Positions 60,436 to 64,000 of a stretch of 64,000 bases of DNA are shown piece after piece. Within the stretch, counting starts at the first letter, position 1; the number at the start of each line of letters is the position of its first letter. Both the position numbers and the translations under genes were made by a program. The notes beneath the pieces are model-generated. The model made no database searches. It saw only the letters and a program-made list of their open reading frames with translations, and was not told the DNA's origin. This stretch comes from Manis javanica (taxonomy: Eukaryota > Chordata > Mammalia > Pholidota > Manidae): contig NC_133164.1 in assembly GCF_040802235.1 (NCBI RefSeq), positions 90,884,302 through 90,948,301 of the forward strand. Direction: 5' to 3'.

Positions 60436-60660
60436 AATAAGCTCTGTTGATCTAATGTATAGATCTCGTAGAGTTATTAGTAGTGCTTTTGTATACCTTA
60501 AATATTCTACACACACACACACACACAGTAACTGTGAGGTGACGGATGTGTTAACCTTATTGTGGCCCTATTTCACAAAGTATACATATGTCAAATTACC
60601 TAGTATGCTTTAAATGTGTACAATTTGTCAGTTTTACTCCAATAAAGGTGGGAGAAAAGA
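60436..60660 (+). mobile_element. L1M 3' UTR end, right half
   Basis: TTGATCTAATGTATAGATCTCG, an (AC)n run at 60511-60526, GTGAGGTGACGGATGTGTTAACC, and TTTACTCCAATAAAGGTGGGAGAAAAG are the end of an L1M 3' UTR. They continue from 54267, so L1-E split it. Confidence 0.85.
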
Positions 60661-61119
60661 AGAATTATTTCTCTTTATTCTACTAGTGAATCAAAGAAAT
60701 TGCCCTAAGCGTGAAAGAGAACACTAATGTGGACCCAGTGGCACACTTGTATGTATCAGGGGAAATGTGAGATGGGGCAGTCTAATCTGAGAAGCCAAAC
60801 AATAGATAAAGTCAGTACTATAAATCCCTTTCACAGTTTTGTCCTTCTTTTCTAACAAACCTGTATTTTACAAAAACATTTTCCCCAAAACCTATTTTGT
60901 GTTTTAACTTATGTAATTTTCTGTAATTGTTTTAATTCAGTTCATGTCCCCAAAGGACCCAAATTTTAATTTTTTAAATAAAAAAATTGTCCCAAAGCCA
61001 AGCCAGTAAAAGTGTAAGTCCCTTCCCTTAGCAATACATACTAGACTGATATATACAGCTTGTACTGTGAATGTTTAGTACTCTGGATATTTTGTGGGTA
61101 TAAAAAGCTTTTGATATAA
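60661..61119. other. RPRD1A: RPRD1A intron, nothing recognised
   Basis: AT-rich sequence, no exon or nameable repeat. Confidence 0.45.
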
Positions 61120-62140
61120 AAAAAGGACAATGAGATACCACTTCACACCCAGTACAGATGGCTATAATAAAAAAGACAGACAGTAACTGCTGCCAAGGAT
61201 GTGAAGAAACAACTGTAACACTTGTACAGTTGGAAATTATGGGAGAAATGTAAAATGGTGCAGGCAATGTGGGAAATACTTCGGCAGTTTCTCGAAAGTC
61301 AGTTACTGCATAACCCAGTAATTCTACTCCTAGGAATATACAAAATAGAATTGAAAATGTATGTGCACACAAAAATTCATACATGAATGCTCACAGGAAT
61401 ATAGTTCCTAACAGCCAAAAGCAGGGGAAAAAATCCACCCACTGATAAACAAAATGTCATATATCCCTACAATGTACTACTATTTGGCCATACAAAGAAA
61501 GTACTGATATATGCTACAACATGGAAGACCCCTGATAACATGATGCTAAATGAAAAGCCAGTCAAATACATTTGCCTCTAAAACAACGTGGGTGTTAGGG
61601 GCCCTGACATCCACACAGCCAAAACTCTGAGTATATCTTTTGACTTCCCCAAAACTTACCTAATAGCCTATGTTAACTGGAAGCCTTACTAATAATATAA
61701 ACAGTCATCTAACATATAGTTTGCATTTTATACATACTACATTCTTAGAGTAAAGCTAGAGAAAAGGTGTTTATCCAAATTGTTGCAAATCTCCAAAAAA
61801 AGTTCCAATATATTTACTGAAAAAAATCCATGAATAAGTGGAACCACACTTTTCAAATCTATGTTGGTTAAGGATCAACTGTAGTCCATGTACTATATGA
61901 TTCCACTTAGGTGAAATATCCAGAATCAGCAAATTTAGAGAGAAAAATTAGACGTACGGTTGCTTAGGGCTTGGAGTAGAATGGAGTAGAAATGAATAAA
62001 GTTTCCTTTACAGTAGACAAAAATGTTCTAAAATTATCGACTGCAGTGATGGTTGCAAAATTCTGTTAATATGCTAAGAAACTGTACAGTATAAATGGAC
62101 ATTAGGTGAGTCATCTCAAAACTGTTAAAGAGAGGGAAAA
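61120..62140 (+). mobile_element. L1M 3' fragment interrupted by MER2
   Basis: GGACAATGAGATACCACTTCACACCCAGTACAGATGGC through AATTCTACTCCTAGGAATATAC and GATGCTAAATGAAAAGCCAGTCAAATA, then after the MER2 element GTCCATGTACTATATGATTCCACTTAGGTGAAAT and the 3' UTR to AACTGTTAAAGAG. One L1M split by a later DNA transposon. Confidence 0.85.
61569..61881 (-). mobile_element. MER2-type Tigger (TcMar) non-autonomous transposon
   Basis: 313 bp with terminal inverted repeats (left CATTTGCCTCTAAAACAACGTGGG, right ...GGTTAAGGATCAACTG, the complement of CAGTTGATCC). TA dinucleotides flank both ends (61567-61568 and 61882-61883). The inner phrase GTTAGGGGCCCTGACATCC is the known GGGGGTTAGGGGCGCCGACCC region. 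Joining the flanks restores a continuous L1M. Confidence 0.88.
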
Positions 62141-62629
62141 AAAGGATTTGTGAGTTATATGACATAGTACTAATAGTCATTTTTTAAATGGGAAAATTGA
62201 CTCCAAGTTGTTACTTTACCAAGATATTCTCTTTCACAATACTAGTCAAAAGAATAAAGGAAAACGTGAGCACGTTATTCTAGCTGCAGTAAAAACCAAG
62301 TTCATGCAATAATCTCCACCCAATTCTAACCTGACTTCCTAGGGAGACCAATTTGATATGTTAATGCAAATATTATAATCCCAGTGACATGACAGTCAAA
62401 AAGGTCAAACAATTCCACAATAAATACAATTGTAATAGTAACTGCTTTCTGTACATTATCTGTAATATATAACACCTAATTTACATAACATTCTATATGT
62501 CAGTGACAAGTCTTTTTTGACTTGCAATTGTAGTTTACTGTGTATCATTTACATTTTTCAGACAAATATAGCATTCTGTGTTATTTGATATTCAGCTCTA
62601 AGGTCTCAACTGATCTACTTCATACTTTA
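62141..62629. other. RPRD1A: RPRD1A intron, nothing recognised
   Basis: AT-rich sequence, no gene or nameable repeat seen. Confidence 0.45.
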
Positions 62630-62950
62630 GTTCAACAGTTCTTAACCATCTACTATAGTATGTGCCAGTCACTGCACTGGGAACACAAAGATGGATTATA
62701 ATCCTTACCTAGGAGAGCATACAATTTAATGGGCAAGCAATAATCTATGATGTGTTCCATCACAGGCAAAAACTGCTTTTTATGAAAAATAATAAATGGA
62801 GGGTGGCATATTTTGCCCCATTGCCAAATTCAGGGAAGGTTTTCAGAACTGAGGAGAGGTATGAAGAACACAACAGGCTAAGGGAACAGCAAGATAAAAG
62901 GGCAAAGGGTATGATATATGCATGGCATTCACATTACCACAGTGCATGAT
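62630..62950 (+). mobile_element. Ancient mammalian interspersed repeat (TGTGCCAGGCACTG type)
   Basis: The series GTATGTGCCAGTCACTGCACTGGGAACACAAAGATGG, GAGAGCATACAATTTAATGGGC, GGGAAGGTTTTCAGAACTGAGGAG and AGGGAACAGCAAGATAAAAGGGCAAAGG is one I know from many mammalian loci. I am not sure of its family name. Confidence 0.5.
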
Positions 62951-64000
62951 GCAGTGAATAAATGAATTCCTTTACCAAAAATGGTCATGTTAAGTTGTGA
63001 GACTATCTAGATACAGTAAAGAAGAGGATTAATGTGAGAAAGAAACTCCACCTAGTTTACTACAACTATCTATGAAAGGAAGGACTAGGGCCTGAACCCA
63101 GCCAATAGTAGAGCACTTCACAAACTACACTGCATACATAATACCTTAATTCAAAACACAACAATGTGTAATCAGGAAAATCAACAGATTTAATTTTAAG
63201 TTCTGATTTGAGAATGATAAGGTTTCAGGACTGATGACTGGCTGGATAAAGGTGCTGTTATCTGAGATAGCAAAGTCAGGGATAGAAACTTTCCTGGGGA
63301 AGATAAACAGTTCAGTTTTTGAGCATGTTAAGTGTAAGTAATCCTTAGAAATTCTAGCAGTACACACTCAGAAATCTAAGCATTCTGAGCTGAAAATAAT
63401 ATTCACAGTTGGGCTTTATTGTCAGCAAATAGTCTAAAAAAACCATGAACTCTGTATGAGTCTATCAGGTTTATATAAGTGCATAGACAGCAGTTTTTCT
63501 CTATCATTTTAAACCATTTTGCCTCACCCTTTCCCCTACTCTATCTTGTGTACATTCACCATCAGACACGATTTTGTCAAACTTTCCTTTTCGTGGTTTC
63601 AGAAAAAAATGTGTAATGAGTATGATTATCTGAATTTTCAATCCTACCACACCTAATTCCATGATTCTAATGTGCACCAAGAGCATTTTATGTCTCCTCC
63701 CTCCCTGCTGGGAGTCACAGATATACAGGAAGGGAGAGAAATAGGCTAACAGCAGAATGTAGAAGTGTTCCCGGTGTTAAAAAAGAATGAAAAAAGCAAT
63801 GAAAGCGAGTCAGGAAAAAGCAGTAAGCTGTATTTGGAAAGTTCTGAGCTTTTATCCATAGGAATACACTACCTTTCCCGACATACGCTTTTGGGTGCTG
63901 TAACTATCCAACCACTGAAGAATACCACTCACACACCCCCTATCTGGAGAACTCAGTAATTATCCTTAATCAACTCAGAATATCTAAATTCTTATAATAA
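62951..64000. other. RPRD1A: Right end of window, RPRD1A intron, nothing recognised
   Basis: AT-rich sequence, no RPRD1A exon found. Open frames of 60-73 codons have no features that suggest coding. Confidence 0.45.

Noticed and set aside
48899-64000. Further RPRD1A exons
   Set aside because: I looked on the minus strand for the penultimate exon (the coiled-coil part before EYKRK) and the CID exons and found none. The rest appears to be one long intron.
1-64000. CRISPR arrays, operons, riboswitches, tRNA or rRNA genes
   Set aside because: The DNA is mammalian. No regularly spaced repeats, cloverleaf genes or rRNA blocks were seen. Repeated motifs are L1 and ERV copies.

Overview
The window is placental-mammal nuclear DNA. 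Two split protein genes have GT/AG introns and recognisable orthologues, and much of the rest is L1, L2, MIR, hAT-Charlie, Tigger and LTR debris. The L1 3' end sequences and their link to a retrovirus-derived tail remind me of pangolin (Manis) repeats. That is a recollection I cannot check here, so the genus is tentative.

Genes. C18orf21 (UPF0711; recently reported as an RNase MRP protein, RMP24) lies complete on the + strand at 2971-9187. It has five coding exons, starts in a CpG-rich promoter and encodes 217 residues. RPRD1A (p15RS) is on the - strand. Only its last coding exon is present (48749-48898, 49 residues plus stop), followed by a probable 3.3-kb 3' UTR down to about 45480. Everything to the right of 48898 should be RPRD1A intron. 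The two genes converge, as I recall from human 18q12.2.

Layout. 1-2650: old L1 and MIR debris upstream of C18orf21. 2650-3200: promoter. 2971-9720: C18orf21 with an L2-rich intron 2 and a MIR in the 3' UTR. 9720-45480: an intergenic interval of about 36 kb, roughly two thirds of it four large L1 insertions. These are L1-A (10803-15186, -), L1-B (15766-21854, -), L1-C (29109-35368, +, 11-bp target duplication) and L1-D (37742-44618, -, 17-bp target duplication). 45480-48898: RPRD1A 3' end. 48899-64000: RPRD1A intron with a retrovirus-derived retrocopy (49890-51309), a near full-length L1-E (54268-60435, +) inside an older L1M, and a Tigger/MER2 element inside another L1M.

Most unusual feature. 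L1-D is a layered chimera within one target duplication: L1 body, poly(A), a 1.8-kb endogenous-retrovirus segment (integrase C-terminus plus envelope TM ectodomain, no SU), poly(A), then about 240 bp of unrelated sequence ending in its own AATAAA and poly(A). The retroviral segment appears again, alone, at 49890-51309 with the same poly(A) site and its own target duplication. Both copies carry the same changed cysteine motif and the same stop codon. This looks like serial L1 3' transduction, and the retroviral part probably belongs to a dispersed family. No L1 here looks capable of moving; each has frameshifts, stops, deletions or an inversion.
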